Assembly: GCA_002753505.1 (NCBI GenBank)
Contig: PEAG01000021.1
Coordinates: 1 to 48,045, forward strand
Source: Magnetococcales bacterium HCHbin5
GTDB taxonomy: Bacteria; Pseudomonadota; Magnetococcia; Magnetococcales; Magnetaquicoccaceae
Direction: 5' to 3'
DNA length: 48,045 nt
Below are positions 18,720 through 27,536 of the stretch, piece by piece. A model generated the notes under the pieces. The model was not told the DNA's origin. It made no database searches and worked only from the letters and a program-made list of their open reading frames with translations. The position numbers and the translations under genes were made by a program. Within the stretch, counting starts at the first letter, position 1, and the number at the start of each line of letters is the position of its first letter.

Positions 18720-18849
18720 TGGTGCTGTTGGGCTGTGGTCGCCTTGCTGCTCTTACTGCCTCCCTTCCCCGCCGTGACGGAAGGGTGCGGCAACAAAACA
18801 GGGTAACTATTATACTTTGTTAGAAGGATACCAATGGAGACAACCCGCC

Positions 18850-19113
18850 ATGCCACTCTCTGAGCTGCTCATTCAAGGGTTGGAACTGTTGCTCTTGGGC
18901 GTGGTCGTGTTGTTTGGCTTCATGGCCTTTCTGCATGTTCTGGTTGGGCGAATGACCCAATTTTGTGTGCGGCATGAGCCTTGCCAAGCCTTTCCCATTG
19001 CCCGACCCGTTCACCGACCGGAGGCAGAACAGGAGCGAGTGGCTGCCATTGCCGTCGCCATTCACCTGTACCGCAATCGGTCACGCCGGCGCGCTCTACA
19101 GCAGGCCGACTGA
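18850..19113 (+). CDS. oadG: Oxaloacetate decarboxylase gamma subunit OadG
   Basis: 87-aa single-span membrane protein: one hydrophobic segment (LLIQGLELLLLGVVVLFGFMAFLHVLV) then a charged cytoplasmic tail ending AAIAVAIHLYRNRSRRR, the usual pattern of OadG, which anchors OadA to OadB. The ATG at 18850, with GGAG 10 nt upstream, is chosen over a TTG 11 codons earlier. It precedes oadA by 40 nt in the common G-A-B order. Assignment rests on topology and position more than on sequence, because gamma subunits vary. Confidence 0.8.
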   Translation: MPLSELLIQGLELLLLGVVVLFGFMAFLHVLVGRMTQFCVRHEPCQAFPIARPVHRPEAEQERVAAIAVAIHLYRNRSRRRALQQAD

Positions 19114-19153
19114 GTTTGAACACGTATAGCGGGAGTACGAGGAGTTTTGCCGG

Positions 19154-20986
19154 ATGAATAAAAGACCCCTTGGGATTACAGAGCTGGTGTTGCGTGATGC
19201 GCATCAATCGCTGCTGGCGACACGTATGCGCATCGACGACATGCTGCCCATTGCGGCCCAATTGGATCAGGTTGGCTATTGGTCCCTGGAGATGTGGGGT
19301 GGCGCAACCTTTGATGCCTGCATCCGCTTTTTGGGAGAAGATCCCTGGGAGCGGTTGCGCCTGTTGAAGGCCGCGATGCCCAACACCCGCATGCAAATGT
19401 TGTTTCGCGGGCAAAATATTCTGGGCTATCGGCACTATGCCGACGATGTGGTCGAAAAGTTTGTCGAACGTGCCGCCGTCAACGGCATGGATGTGTTCCG
19501 CATTTTTGACGCCATGAATGATGTGCGCAATCTGGAAACGGCCATCCGGGCCACCTTGAAAGTGGGCAAACATGCCCAGGGCACCCTCTCCTATACCATC
19601 AGCCCGGTCCATCATGTGGACCATTGGGTGGATATGGGCAAGCGGCTGGAGGATATGGGGTGCCACTCCATCTGCATCAAGGATATGGCGGGGTTGTTGA
19701 AACCGTTTGTGGCCCATGAGCTGGTGACCCGCCTGAAGGAGACGGTTGCGCTCCCCATCTCCCTGCACAGCCACGCCACCACCGGCCTTTCGACGGCGGC
19801 CATTGTCAAGGCGGTAGAGGCGGGCCTGGATATGGTGGACACCTCCATCTCTTCCATGAGCATGACCACTGGCCACTCTGCGACAGAGTCGGTTGTGGCC
19901 ATTTTTCAGGCAACGGAACGGGATACCGGGTTGGATCTGCAACGACTGGAAGAGATTGCTGCCTATTTCCGACCGATACGCAAGCAATATCTCCCCTTTG
20001 AGGGTGGACTGCGGGGGGTGGATTCCCGCATTCTGTTGGCTCAGGTTCCGGGTGGCATGTTGTCCAACATGGAGAGCCAGCTCAAAGAGCAGGGGGTGTT
20101 GCACAAGTTGGATGCAGTGCTGGCAGAGATCCCGACTGTGCGCGAAGATTTGGGGTTTTTGCCGCTGGTAACCCCCACCTCGCAGATTGTGGGTACCCAG
20201 GCGGTCTTGAACGTGGTGCTGGGGGAACGCTACAAAACCATCGCCAAGGAGACCCAGGCTATTTTGCGGGGCGAATATGGTGCCACCCCTGCTCCGGTCA
20301 ACAAGGAGCTGCAGGCACGGGTGTTGAAAGAGGGGGAACAACCCATCACCTGCCGTCCGGCTGACCTGTTGCCGGCAGAGATGGAGCGGTTGACCAGCGA
20401 ATTGCAGCAGAGTGCGGCAACCAAATCCATCCGGTTGGCAGAACCGATCATCGAAGATGTCTTGACCTACGCCCTTTTTGCCCAGGTTGGGTTAAAGTTT
20501 CTTGAGAACAGGGGCCATGCGGACCGCTTTGAGCCCAAGCCCAGCGCGAAGCCTGCCACCACCCCCCCTGCCCCGGCGGCAGCCAAGCCGACTGCACCAC
20601 TTCCGGTTGCCAGCGAGGAGACAGCGTTTTATCGTGTGGTTGTCAATGGCCATGTGTATGAGGTGGAGGTGGGACCAGAGGGGGGCTTGGCGGCCACCCC
20701 GGTCGCCGATAAACCCGCCACCCCGCCACCGCCCGCCGCCCACCGTTCGCCTGCGCCGGAGAGTCGGGTCAAGGCGGAGGAGATTCCGGCTCCGATGACC
20801 GGTACGATCACCAAAATACTGGCCCGCCCCAACGACACGGTGCCGTCGGAGGGGGTTGTACTCTTGCTGGAGGCGATGAAAATGGAGACAGAGATCCGTG
20901 CCCCCCATGCTGGCCGCATTGTTGCGATTCCGGTGCAGGTGGGAGACACCGTCCAGGCTGGTGACATCTTGTTTTCGTTGGCGTGA
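19154..20986 (+). CDS. oadA: Oxaloacetate decarboxylase alpha subunit OadA (biotin carboxyltransferase)
   Basis: 610 aa. The carboxyltransferase domain shows [13 protein letters not shown] (metal Asp), CIKDMAGLL (catalytic Lys) and [10 protein letters not shown] (metal His pair), giving a complete active site. A Pro/Ala-rich linker (about 460-530) leads to the biotinyl domain, with the biotinylated Lys in [11 protein letters not shown]. It transfers CO2 from oxaloacetate to biotin, which the membrane OadB then decarboxylates. GAGGAG precedes the ATG. Pyruvate carboxylase B subunits look similar, but flanking oadG and oadB decide the call. Confidence 0.95.
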   Translation: MNKRPLGITELVLRDAHQSLLATRMRIDDMLPIAAQLDQVGYWSLEMWGGATFDACIRFLGEDPWERLRLLKAAMPNTRMQMLFRGQNILGYRHYADDVVEKFVERAAVNGMDVFRIFDAMNDVRNLETAIRATLKVGKHAQGTLSYTISPVHHVDHWVDMGKRLEDMGCHSICIKDMAGLLKPFVAHELVTRLKETVALPISLHSHATTGLSTAAIVKAVEAGLDMVDTSISSMSMTTGHSATESVVAIFQATERDTGLDLQRLEEIAAYFRPIRKQYLPFEGGLRGVDSRILLAQVPGGMLSNMESQLKEQGVLHKLDAVLAEIPTVREDLGFLPLVTPTSQIVGTQAVLNVVLGERYKTIAKETQAILRGEYGATPAPVNKELQARVLKEGEQPITCRPADLLPAEMERLTSELQQSAATKSIRLAEPIIEDVLTYALFAQVGLKFLENRGHADRFEPKPSAKPATTPPAPAAAKPTAPLPVASEETAFYRVVVNGHVYEVEVGPEGGLAATPVADKPATPPPPAAHRSPAPESRVKAEEIPAPMTGTITKILARPNDTVPSEGVVLLLEAMKMETEIRAPHAGRIVAIPVQVGDTVQAGDILFSLA

Positions 20987-21000
20987 CCCACTGGCCACCC

Positions 21001-22167
21001 ATGGAATCATTGACTCACTTCTGGCTCACCACCGGGCTCACCCATATCACCTGGGAAGCCATCGCCATGATGGGCGTTGGTGGCGTGTTGCTTTACATGG
21101 CCATTGCGCGGGAATTTGAACCCATTTTCTTGTTTTCTCTTGGGTTTTCTGCTATCCTGTCCCACATGCCCGGTTCTACCATGGCGCAACCGGGCGGCCT
21201 GCTCTATCTGTTGTATGAGGTTGGCGTGGAGAGTGGGCTGTTTCCTGCCCTTATTTTTTTGGGATTGGGCATGTTGGCTGATTTTGGCCCGTTGATTGCC
21301 ATGCCTTCCCTGTTGTTTGTAGGGGCAGCCGCCCAGACAGGTATCTTTGTCACTTTACTGATCGCTTTGGTTGTCAGTGGCTGGTTGGGTTCCCCGTTGG
21401 ATTTGGCGAGTGCGGCAGTGGTGGGTATGATCGGAGGGGCCAATCCACCCAATATGATTTTTTGTGCAGACCGGTTGGCACCTGACCTGCTGGGTACGAT
21501 TGTGGTGGCACTGTACGCCAGTATGGCTCTGTTGCACCTGTTCCAACCCCCTGTCATGCGCCTGTTGACGACCGAGCAGGAGCGTCGGGTGGTGATGGAG
21601 CCGATGCGTGCGCTCTCCCGCTGGGAAAGGGTGCTGTTTCCGTTGGTGTTGCTGCTGCCCTGTCTGTTGCTGTTACCCGCCATCGCGCCTCTGTTGGGTC
21701 TGTTGGCCTTTGGCAATCTGCTCAGGGAGTCCGGGGTGTTGGAACGCATCATGATCGGGCTGAGTTCAACAGCGCAGACCAGACTGTTGCCCATCATTAC
21801 CCTGTTGTTTGGCTTGGCGGTGGGGGGAAAGCTGTCGGCGGATCGGTTTTTTTCGCTGGAATCTGTAGCCATTTTTTTGGCAGGTGTGGTCGCATTGAGT
21901 CTGGGTAGTGTCGGGGGGATTTTGATGGCCAAATGGCTCTACCATAATGGCAACGGTAAGGTCAATCCTCTCATCGGTGCGGCCGGTGTGGCTGTTGTGC
22001 CTTTGGCCGCTCGGATAGCCAACAAACTGGCGGCTGAGGCCTCTTTTGGTGGCAAAGAGACGCCCAACATTTTTTTGCTCGGCCATGCCATGGGTGCAAA
22101 TGTGGCAGGTGTCATCGGCTCCATGGTTGCGGCCGGTATCCTGTTGACGGTACTTGATGGCAGGTAG
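21001..22167 (+). CDS. oadB: Oxaloacetate decarboxylase beta subunit OadB, with altered GGADGP motif
   Basis: Integral membrane carboxybiotin decarboxylase subunit, about 388 aa with about ten membrane segments. Family marks: PGGLLYLLYEVGVESGLFPALIFLGLGMLADFGPL, QPPVMRLLTTEQER, LLAFGNLLRESGV, NPLIGAAGVAVVPLAAR and HAMGANVAGVIGSM (the region VIII Asn, Gly and Ser kept). However, the near-invariant GGADGPT, whose Asp (Asp203 in Klebsiella) is essential for Na+ and proton handling, reads GGANPPN here. This could mean changed or lost ion coupling. An in-frame GTG at 20983 overlaps the oadA stop; the ATG is preferred because family members begin MESL. Confidence 0.9.
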   Translation: MESLTHFWLTTGLTHITWEAIAMMGVGGVLLYMAIAREFEPIFLFSLGFSAILSHMPGSTMAQPGGLLYLLYEVGVESGLFPALIFLGLGMLADFGPLIAMPSLLFVGAAAQTGIFVTLLIALVVSGWLGSPLDLASAAVVGMIGGANPPNMIFCADRLAPDLLGTIVVALYASMALLHLFQPPVMRLLTTEQERRVVMEPMRALSRWERVLFPLVLLLPCLLLLPAIAPLLGLLAFGNLLRESGVLERIMIGLSSTAQTRLLPIITLLFGLAVGGKLSADRFFSLESVAIFLAGVVALSLGSVGGILMAKWLYHNGNGKVNPLIGAAGVAVVPLAARIANKLAAEASFGGKETPNIFLLGHAMGANVAGVIGSMVAAGILLTVLDGR

Positions 22168-22400
22168 CATCCTTGTCCATGTTGGATGTGGCGCAACCGA
22201 TCACAACAGGAAGGGATCGAAAAATCAGGGCATTTGCACTGTTTTTTCGTCTTGGAATCTGTCCCGCCCCTCTTTTTTTTCGTTGGGTGGGATGTTATTC
22301 CAGAAAGAAGGAAACTGTTAGACATCATAACCACTCTGAAGGCTCATACGAACGGCTTCGAGTGCGGGTGTCCCTCATAACGTTTTGAGCGAGGTCCATA

Positions 22401-22709
22401 ATGGAAATAAAGTTGGAAGGTCGCCACGTAGAGTTGGGTGACGAGTTGTGTGATCGTATTCGCAGTCGCATGGAAAATCTGGATCAACGATTTGGTCCCA
22501 TCACCCATGCCCGGATGAGTGTGGAGCGCAGCGTGCGCAAAATTGAGCAACGGGCCAAGGTGACCGCCGTGGTGCATGTGTCGGGAACCACTTTGACGGT
22601 TACCAAAGAGACGCCTACCGTGGTGGCTGCCGTCAACGAAGCCCTCGAGACGCTCAGCCTCGAGCTGGCGGAGCATGTGGAAAAAACCAAAAAAAATCAC
22701 CGTTCGTAG
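22401..22709 (+). CDS. hpf: Ribosome hibernation promoting factor (short HPF/YfiA type)
   Basis: 102 aa, sigma-54 modulation/S30AE family. It shows the beta-alpha-beta-beta-beta-alpha pattern with MEIKLEGRHVELGDELCDRIRSRMENLDQRFGPI and the late VVAAVNEALETLSLELAEHVEKTKK. The short length matches the form that promotes 100S dimers or stalls 70S ribosomes in stationary phase. It sits alone after oadB, 233 bp downstream, without the rpoN-ptsN neighbours common in other proteobacteria, and is followed by a strong stem-loop. Confidence 0.9.
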   Translation: MEIKLEGRHVELGDELCDRIRSRMENLDQRFGPITHARMSVERSVRKIEQRAKVTAVVHVSGTTLTVTKETPTVVAAVNEALETLSLELAEHVEKTKKNHRS

Positions 22710-22786
22710 CGGGCTGCTTGTGCCGGTGCCATCAGACGGCGAGCAGGACGGTGAGTTGCGGATTGAATCGGACGCCGCATCACTGA

Positions 22787-22818
22787 GGGGGGGCAAAAAA
22801 TTGCCCCCCCTTGGCTTT
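22787..22818 (+). terminator. Stem-loop after hpf
   Basis: Ten G/C-rich pairs, GGGGGGGCAA with TTGCCCCCCC, loop AAAA, followed by ttggctttt. The T tract is imperfect, but stem strength and position 77 nt after hpf support a terminator. It may also end the convergent gene on the minus strand. Confidence 0.65.
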
Positions 22819-22863
22819 TCCGAGCCATTTCCCGACTGGTCAGGCAAAGGGGGAGATGGCGGG

Positions 22864-22885
22864 CGCGGACATCTCCATGTCCGCG
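22864..22885. other. 9-bp perfect hairpin
   Basis: CGCGGACAT and ATGTCCGCG pair across the loop ctcc. It lies between hpf (plus) and the TAXI protein gene (minus), which converge, and has no T tract on either side. Confidence 0.5.
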
Positions 22886-22952
22886 TGTCCCACAAGCCTC
22901 AACGGGCTGCCATTGCTGCTTTTTCAGATCACCGCAACTGCTTGCGAGCGGG

Positions 22953-23927
22953 TTACGGGTGGGGCGTTGTTGCCTTGAACCAGCCCTTTTCTTGAAAATA
23001 TTTCAGCGCACCCGGATGATAGGGCACCGCACCATCTTTGAGCATTGTGCGCGGCGAGAGATGGTACAAGAGAGGGGTGGCGGAGCGCAATTTCTGCAAG
23101 TCTTCAAAGACCTTTTTCACAATCTGGTAAGCCACTCCATCATTCAACTCGCTGCTGGTCACCAGCCAGGTTTTCACCCCGACGGTGGGAACATCCTGGT
23201 CTACGCCATGATATATCTTGCCCGCAATGGTGGTTTTCTCAAAGAGGGTGTTGGACCGGATCAAACCGGCGACACAATCCCCTTCAATCGGCACAATGGT
23301 CAGTGGCGTCTTGAGAGCCAGACGGGCCAGGGCCAGGTTGGGATGGCTCATGAATTCAAAATAACCGTCCAGGGTACGGGCTTGCATGGCGTGGGCAAGT
23401 TCGGAAGCTTCCAAACCTGCTCGGGCGATCTCCCGCATTTCATTTCTGCACGCAGCCGACAGTTCTGCCAATACTGCTCCATTGCTGCCGGATTCCGCCC
23501 CCATATTCATACGTTTTCCAGCCAACTTCTGGAACGAAGAGATACCGGCCCCCTCCCGAACCACCAGGGTTATCGCCTCTTCATTCAGTGAAAAGAGAAC
23601 CCGCAAATTGCTGAGTCTCCCCTTGAAGGGTGATTTGCCCGTCCAGGCCAGATCAAGAGAGCTGGCCTGGGCAATGCCGAGTTGCAGTTGTCCGTTGGCG
23701 ACACTTTCCAGGTTGAGAACAGCATCGCTGGGTACCGATACCTTGCAGGGCATGGTGGGATCATCCAGCAGCTCACAGAGGGCTTTGCCCACAGGGAAGT
23801 GGGCCTCAAATTGGCTGCTTGCACCCATATTGACTGGGAAGTACGCCTTTTTTCCCGTTTCATCCCTGGATGAACAGGCGGTCAGGAGCAGCAGGCCAAA
23901 AAGAGCCCGAATGGGCCACTTGATCAT
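22953..23927 (-). CDS. TAXI-family TRAP-type solute-binding lipoprotein
   Basis: About 324 aa. The lipoprotein signal is MIKWPIRALFGLLLLTACSS, with Cys in a good lipobox (LTAC). The mature part resembles TAXI (TRAP-associated extracytoplasmic) binding proteins: YFPVNMGASS, GKALCELLDD, NGQLQLGIAQASSLDLAWTG, LRVLFSLNEEAITLVVREGAGISSFQKLAGKRMNMG, and the late YHPGALKYFQEKGW. No TRAP permease gene is adjacent, so it is an orphan receptor; the ligand is unknown (glutamate-like acids are common in the family). The ATG at 23927 has AGGAACC upstream and beats one nine codons earlier. Confidence 0.85.
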   Translation of the reverse strand: MIKWPIRALFGLLLLTACSSRDETGKKAYFPVNMGASSQFEAHFPVGKALCELLDDPTMPCKVSVPSDAVLNLESVANGQLQLGIAQASSLDLAWTGKSPFKGRLSNLRVLFSLNEEAITLVVREGAGISSFQKLAGKRMNMGAESGSNGAVLAELSAACRNEMREIARAGLEASELAHAMQARTLDGYFEFMSHPNLALARLALKTPLTIVPIEGDCVAGLIRSNTLFEKTTIAGKIYHGVDQDVPTVGVKTWLVTSSELNDGVAYQIVKKVFEDLQKLRSATPLLYHLSPRTMLKDGAVPYHPGALKYFQEKGWFKATTPHP

Positions 23928-23965
23928 GAGCAGGTTCCTTTTATTGAACGACATTTATCGTTTGT

Positions 23966-24589
23966 TCACCAATCCAGATGTCTGAGATTGTGTTCCCGCC
24001 AATAGCCGCGATGCCCATAATAGCGGCCTTGATGCCTGCCCTTTGGGGGTGCAAGCATGACAACGTGTGGCTCGCTCTGGGTCGTGTGCGGTACAGGATA
24101 GGGAGTAACCACCGGGGCGGGTTCGACAATAATGGTTTGGGGTTGCTGATAGATGACCGTGCGGGAGGCGATACGGGGCATCTCCTGGTATTGCCAGATA
24201 CCGCCTTCGGTGCGGCAAGCCGTTCCCACCAGGGTCTCTTGTCGACCGTTGACAAACCCCTGGGTCTCCATCTGGCGACACTCCAGGTCAGGCATCGTAT
24301 AGCGTGGCATGGGTTGCTTGGGATAGGGGTGCGGGCTCGGGCTGGGTTGCTCGTCAACGGGGGCGGTACTCAGGTGGGTGAGAGCACCACCGGCCACTGC
24401 CCCGATCAGGGCGTTTTGACCTCTGTTTTTCGCAGGACCGACCAGAGACCCTACCAACGCCCCCCCCAGCAGGCCAACAGCCAATGCGGCATCCGCCAGG
24501 AGAGGTGCGGGCCAAAGCCAGACGGTCAACAGCAGCAGTAACAGCGTTGAACGCATCCATTTCACATAAAAGAAAGTCCCTGTTTTCAT
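23966..24589 (-). CDS. Hypothetical exported glycine-zipper protein
   Basis: 207 aa, not a named family. After a signal sequence (STLLLLLLTVWLWPAPLLADA) comes a glycine-zipper stretch, ALAVGLLGGALVGSLVG...NALIGAVAGGALTHL, like those in small outer-membrane or pore-associated proteins. A Pro-rich segment and two Cys (DLECRQME, GTACRTEGG) follow, then a His/Arg/Tyr-rich tail. Start at 24589 is set by the signal peptide and AGGA 9 nt upstream; the open frame continues 60 codons further but looks non-coding. It lies 38 nt upstream of the TAXI lipoprotein gene on the same strand, so the two may be co-transcribed. Confidence 0.7.
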   Translation of the reverse strand: MKTGTFFYVKWMRSTLLLLLLTVWLWPAPLLADAALAVGLLGGALVGSLVGPAKNRGQNALIGAVAGGALTHLSTAPVDEQPSPSPHPYPKQPMPRYTMPDLECRQMETQGFVNGRQETLVGTACRTEGGIWQYQEMPRIASRTVIYQQPQTIIVEPAPVVTPYPVPHTTQSEPHVVMLAPPKGRHQGRYYGHRGYWREHNLRHLDW

Positions 24590-24952
24590 GAGTATATTCC
24601 TTTTTACACCGTATGGGATCGGGCGTTTTCTTTTGAGTCGTTTGCCGGCGATTGTGGAAGGACTGGGGCTGTCAGCCTTTTCACTGACGAGACAGTCGCG
24701 CCTGCCGTTGGCAGTATAATAAACATACCCGTTTTTATCACGATATTTTTTATCTGCCGGTTCGGACAAGCCGGTTTACACATGTGGAGCTTTGCCCCTG
24801 CACCCTGCACTTATGGGACTTCACTCCTGAAACCCGAAGGGTTCCGGTCTAATATTTTGCTTTTTCGGACAAAACGGATGTAGAATGCATGCTGCGGGCT
24901 GGTCAAATTTGATTCGTCCATCGGAACCACACTGTTTGCAGAGATGATCCCC
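24590..24952. other. Intergenic region, no gene seen
   Basis: Divergent gap of 363 bp between the glycine-zipper gene and the DAC-like gene. It should contain both promoters, but no convincing -35/-10 pair stands out. A short piece of the foldback repeat (gctttgcccctgcacc at about 24789) is present. Confidence 0.5.
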
Positions 24953-26281
24953 ATGAGTGAATACATCGAGTTTGCCGATACGCCATTTGTCGGCCACTTT
25001 GCAGACAAACACGGTCAGACCACCAAAAAATTCCTGGAATCATTTTTGCAGTGCAAAGTCTCCATTGTCTTCTCGCCGGCGGAAGAGTTTGAAAGCCAGT
25101 ACGATGCCGATATTTTTGAAACCCCCGAAAATGCCGTTTATGAAGTGAATGCAACCACTTTATTAATCGCTGTTCATCCGCCCGCATACTATGACAAGAG
25201 GGTTTCATTGGGGCTGGTCTTGAATGAACCCCTCATTGCGCTGCCACCCCTCACATTGGCAGAGATCATTGCCAATCAAATGCTTAAACGACTCAAACAC
25301 GCCATGCTGTACAACTTTGACGTCGATCTGCAATTTTTTGGCAAGCAATTGATATTGGACACCATTGTGGAATATATTTCCAGGGGGGGCTTTAACAAAC
25401 ATAACATAAAATTTGCGATCGATCTGTTCACCAGCTTGCGCACCATGACCTTTGAAAACCGTCTGTTCAACACCGGTCTGATCATCACCAAATCACACCG
25501 CACCTACCGGACAGAATCGAGAAAGTGCCGGTTGATCCCCCTGACGGATCCCATTTTCCTGATGCCCAACTTGCGGTATGAAAACAGATTCTGGTACCTG
25601 GCAGACGGATCCTCCTGTTTTTATGTGTGCGACAGAAATTTAAAAATAAACAGCATGTTTTTCTTTGATGAGCCCCCCTCGTCCATCACCTCCATCTCTA
25701 CCAATTTCTTGAAAAAATCCTTGCATGAACAGGATATCGCCTTTCGTACCATCAATGGCAGGGAGATGGTCATCGTCGAGGCGACCGGGGAGGAGTTTAC
25801 CTACTCCGTCGGTCAGTGGCATTTTCGCGACTACAACCTGATCAAAAAGGCGATGCGCACACTGTTGCCCGCCTTTACCCAGGCGGCGATCGATGCCCTG
25901 CTGGAGTTGACATGGTCGTTGATGGCCAGTCGCCACGGCTCCCTGATCTGGATTCCTGAACGGGAAGAGGATATTGACCAGATGACCCTGCGCTCCACCC
26001 GGCTCTGGGAGCAGGATGTCTCGATTGACGATGAAAGATACCACGGTTTGATCCATCGTTTGGCCTCCAGTGACGGGGCTTTGATCCTTTCACAGGACTC
26101 GCGCATCCACCGTTTTGGTGGCATTGCCAATCTCTCCACCCTCGTGCAGGGGGATACCCAAATTACCGGCTCCGGTGAATTGGCGGCCCAATTTTTATCC
26201 CATTCGGGGGTTGTGATTAAAATATCGCAAGATGGCAGCGGCAGCGTCTATGCCAACCATAAAATGCGATGGAAACTGTGA
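24953..26281 (+). CDS. Protein with C-terminal diadenylate-cyclase-like (DisA_N/DAC-related) domain
   Basis: 442 aa. The N-terminal 310 residues match nothing I recognise. The last 120 resemble a DAC domain: ASRHGSLIWIPE corresponds to the first core strand, LASSDGALILSQDSRIHRFGGIA carries the DGA motif and following strand, and SHSGVVIKISQDGSGSVYA matches the closing segment. The second catalytic motif, GTRHR in true cyclases, reads GSGEL, so c-di-AMP synthesis is doubtful; it may instead bind a nucleotide or act as a sensor, as proposed for DAC-related families of unknown function. No signal peptide or membrane span. An alternative ATG lies three codons upstream. It is followed by a secreted hydrolase gene 99 nt downstream. 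Confidence 0.65.
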   Translation: MSEYIEFADTPFVGHFADKHGQTTKKFLESFLQCKVSIVFSPAEEFESQYDADIFETPENAVYEVNATTLLIAVHPPAYYDKRVSLGLVLNEPLIALPPLTLAEIIANQMLKRLKHAMLYNFDVDLQFFGKQLILDTIVEYISRGGFNKHNIKFAIDLFTSLRTMTFENRLFNTGLIITKSHRTYRTESRKCRLIPLTDPIFLMPNLRYENRFWYLADGSSCFYVCDRNLKINSMFFFDEPPSSITSISTNFLKKSLHEQDIAFRTINGREMVIVEATGEEFTYSVGQWHFRDYNLIKKAMRTLLPAFTQAAIDALLELTWSLMASRHGSLIWIPEREEDIDQMTLRSTRLWEQDVSIDDERYHGLIHRLASSDGALILSQDSRIHRFGGIANLSTLVQGDTQITGSGELAAQFLSHSGVVIKISQDGSGSVYANHKMRWKL

Positions 26282-26380
26282 AAACAGGCTTGACTCTCCC
26301 TGAATCGTCGATATGATCAACCGGGAAAGGTGTGCGCAATCTGGCATCCGGTCTATGGGACAACAGAGGAGAGAAATGAG

Positions 26381-27205
26381 ATGAAAAAATGGATAAGGCT
26401 GTTGTTTGTACTTGGCTTTATGGGTGTTGTTCTGGAAGCTCAAGCCAATGTGCTGGTCTTGGCCCACGGCTATTTGAGTGATGCCAGTGCCTGGGAAGGC
26501 AGCGGTATCGCCGCTCAGTTGGAGCAAAACGGTTGGCACCGGGCTGGTATTCTGATTACCGGTCCTGCCGGGGTGCGGATGGTCCCGGGTGCCGGGCAGG
26601 CTGCCAACAACAAGGTCTATCTCGCCGAACTCCCTTCCACTGCCCCTTTGGGGATCCAGGCAGATCATCTGCAGGCCATGCTGCATTTCCTGACTCTCCG
26701 CCATCCAAAGGAAAAAATAGTCCTTGTGGGTCATTCGGTGGGCGGTGTGGTCGCCCGTTTGGTGTTGGTGCGCAGTCAGGTGCCCAATGTGGCTGCCCTG
26801 GTCACCATCGCCTCACCCCATCTGGGCACCCCGTTGGCGGAAGAGGCTCTGGATGCCACCTCCAGCATTTGGCCGGTTGAGGTGTTCAAGGATATTTTTG
26901 GTGGCAGTGGCTATCAAACCCTGAAATATTCCAGGGGGCTCTATATCGATATTGTCCGGCCCTGGCCCGGCTCTCTGCTCCACTGGTTGAACAGACAGCC
27001 TCATCCAGCGATCAAGTATATCTCCGTCGTGCGCAACCGGCCTTTTGTGCTCTGGGGTGATCTGCTGGTACCGGGTGCCAGTCAAGACATGAACAATGTC
27101 CCCCCCGTGGCTGGTCGATCCACCCTTTACACGACGGCCAGCGGTCATGTACTCAATCCGGGAGATGGCATGTTGTTGGTGCAAATTCTGAAAGAGTTTG
27201 GCTGA
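26381..27205 (+). CDS. Exported alpha/beta hydrolase (lipase/esterase-like)
   Basis: 274 aa. N-terminal signal peptide (RLLFVLGFMGVVLEAQA, cleaved before NVLVLAHG). The hydrolase core has HGYLSDASAW (oxyanion region), VLVGHSVGGVVARL (nucleophile Ser elbow GHSVG), TIASPHLGTPLAEEAL and a late His in TASGHVLNPGD, giving a plausible triad. This pattern resembles PGAP1/lipase-like esterases. Start at 26381 is fixed by the signal peptide and AGAGGAGA upstream. Substrate unknown. The region after it is filled with repeats. Confidence 0.8.
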   Translation: MKKWIRLLFVLGFMGVVLEAQANVLVLAHGYLSDASAWEGSGIAAQLEQNGWHRAGILITGPAGVRMVPGAGQAANNKVYLAELPSTAPLGIQADHLQAMLHFLTLRHPKEKIVLVGHSVGGVVARLVLVRSQVPNVAALVTIASPHLGTPLAEEALDATSSIWPVEVFKDIFGGSGYQTLKYSRGLYIDIVRPWPGSLLHWLNRQPHPAIKYISVVRNRPFVLWGDLLVPGASQDMNNVPPVAGRSTLYTTASGHVLNPGDGMLLVQILKEFG

Positions 27206-27255
27206 CAAGGCTGACGGGACAAAGGGGTTGCGTACACTCACTTGGTTGCGATCCC

Positions 27256-27536
27256 TTTAAACGATTGCAGGGGTCTGGGGACCGTCACGGTCCCCAGTGG
27301 GGTGCAGGGGCAAAGCCCCATATGCGCTAACAGGATTGCGGTCTTCCTTTAAACGATTGCAGGGGCCTGGGGACCGTCACGGTCCCCAGTGGGGTGCAGG
27401 GGCAAAGCCCCACATATGCGCTAACAGGATTGCGGTCTTCCTTTAAACGATTGCAGGGGCCTGGGGACCGTCACGGTCCCCAGTGGGGTGCAGGGGCAAA
27501 GCCCCATATGCGCTAACAGGATTGCGGTCTTCCTTT
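27256..27536. repeat. Three tandem copies of the short foldback unit
   Basis: Near-identical units start at 27256, 27348 and 27442 (periods 92, 94 and 92 bp), and a fourth repeats the start at 27534 as the left end of element E3. Each reads tttaaacgattgcagggg, the GGGGACCGTCACGGTCCCC hairpin, gtggggtgcaggggcaaagcccc, then atatgcgctaacaggattgcggtcttcc. Unit 2 has a 2-bp insertion (cacatatg). The near-identity suggests recent amplification. Confidence 0.9.

Noticed and set aside
22675-22995. Plus-strand frame after hpf
   Set aside because: It runs through two strong hairpins and into the antisense of the TAXI protein gene; composition is not protein-like.
27256-27536. Regular repeats considered as a CRISPR array
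   Set aside because: Whole units are repeated without unique spacers, and no cas gene is present. The same holds for the 15-bp and 8-bp arrays.
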